Source: Tethybacter castelli
GTDB taxonomy: Bacteria; Pseudomonadota; Gammaproteobacteria; Tethybacterales; Tethybacteraceae
Assembly (NCBI GenBank): GCA_036679665.1
Contig: JAZHEJ010000044.1
Location: forward strand, 1-46,526
DNA length: 46,526 nucleotides
Direction: 5' to 3'
The position numbers and the translations under genes are program-made. The notes beneath the pieces are model-generated. The model made no database searches and was not told where the DNA came from. It was given only the letters and a program-made list of their open reading frames with translations. Shown piece by piece: positions 46,350-46,526 of this stretch. Every line of letters starts with the position of its first letter. Within the stretch, counting starts at the first letter, position 1.

Positions 46350-46526
46350 TGCGCGCCGCCCATATAACGCCTCGCCGCAATTAGTTTGCGGTAAAAATAA
46401 TAGGTGAACAAAATCGACAACAGCGTCGACACGTATGCCATCGCGTTGGTAAAGTAATCGGCGACCGGTATCGCAACTTGCTCGTCGCCTAAGCCGAACA
46501 TGGTGCGAAAGTTATCCAGCGACAGT
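46124..46526. repeat. 77-bp exact direct repeat at the right edge (46124-46200 and 46450-46526)
   Basis: The last 77 bases of the window equal 46124-46200, 326 bp apart. 77 is a common de Bruijn k-mer length in short-read assembly, so the contig probably stops at a graph node created by a chimeric read. Confidence 0.85.
46346..46526 (-). CDS. First ABC permease, C-terminal fragment (chimeric at the edge)
   Basis: The real part ends FTNAMAYVSTLLSILFTYYF followed by YRKLIAARRYMGGAQ, the last membrane helix of a MalF/UgpA-type permease. Upstream of base 46450 the sequence is a copy of the second permease, in frame, so the true N-terminal portion is not seen. Confidence 0.75.
   Translation of the reverse strand, partial: LSLDNFRTMFGLGDEQVAIPVADYFTNAMAYVSTLLSILFTYYFYRKLIAARRYMGGAQ

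Overview
The window looks like a bacterial chromosome segment, probably from a proteobacterium. The tRNA-Phe has a typical proteobacterial form, and the core genes (ABC sugar import, mtnA, L-fucose/L-rhamnose-type catabolism) fit that, but I cannot name a genus. By eye the core genes (1-1380, mtnA at 21.1-22.2 kb, and 41.4-46.5 kb) are clearly more GC-rich than the AT-rich accessory blocks between them. Both ends of the window carry direct repeats of about 75 bp that copy nearby internal sequence. Together with a fused, broken gene pair at 1-1371 this suggests assembly or amplification chimeras at the ends, so the outermost kilobase on the left and the last 80 bases on the right should be read with caution.

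Left block (1-21.1 kb): a DNA phosphorothioation (PT) superisland at a tRNA-Phe gene (1483-1555). The 3' half of this tRNA recurs at 9844-9887 and, degraded, at 21015-21054, which cuts the block into two tandem units. Unit 1 holds a RelA/SpoT-domain protein and a DGQHR-domain protein on the minus strand, divergent from dndB-dndC-dndD-dndE (double-strand PT modification, without dndA or dndFGH). Unit 2 holds the single-strand PT system: sspA-sspB-sspC-sspD on the minus strand converging on the restriction gene sspE. It also holds a PT-binding-type HNH protein whose two catalytic histidines appear lost. Unit 2 ends in a decayed dndD-dndE remnant placed exactly as the intact dndE is at the end of unit 1, so two related islands probably integrated in tandem. 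No integrase is visible.

Middle block (22.6-30.8 kb), after the core gene mtnA: a decayed PD-(D/E)XK nuclease, then a tightly coupled four-gene cluster (PLD-nuclease/DECH helicase, small charged protein, SMC/DndD-like ATPase with a Cys-rich tail, small protein). It continues with a decayed PAPS-reductase-like gene, an intact HNH nuclease, two related secreted proteins (one broken) and a scrap of an enolase-superfamily gene.

Right accessory block (30.9-41.1 kb): one eight-gene minus-strand operon that I consider the most interesting item. The outer genes are a type III-like methyltransferase (mod) and a BPTD_3080-type restriction helicase-nuclease (res). Between them lie an AAA ATPase, a PIN-domain protein, and a complete bacterial ubiquitin-like conjugation cassette: multi-ubiquitin protein ending in GG, E2-like protein, JAMM-peptidase/E1 fusion and DUF6527. 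Gene junctions overlap or are separated by only a few bases throughout.

Right core block (41.4-46.5 kb): a sugar-acid operon on the minus strand (ABC permeases and ATPase, L-rhamnose-type mutarotase, RraA-family aldolase, enolase-superfamily dehydratase, fuconolactonase-like amidohydrolase). It fits import and non-phosphorylative breakdown of a deoxy sugar. The solute-binding-protein fragment at the left end of the window would suit the same kind of transporter.
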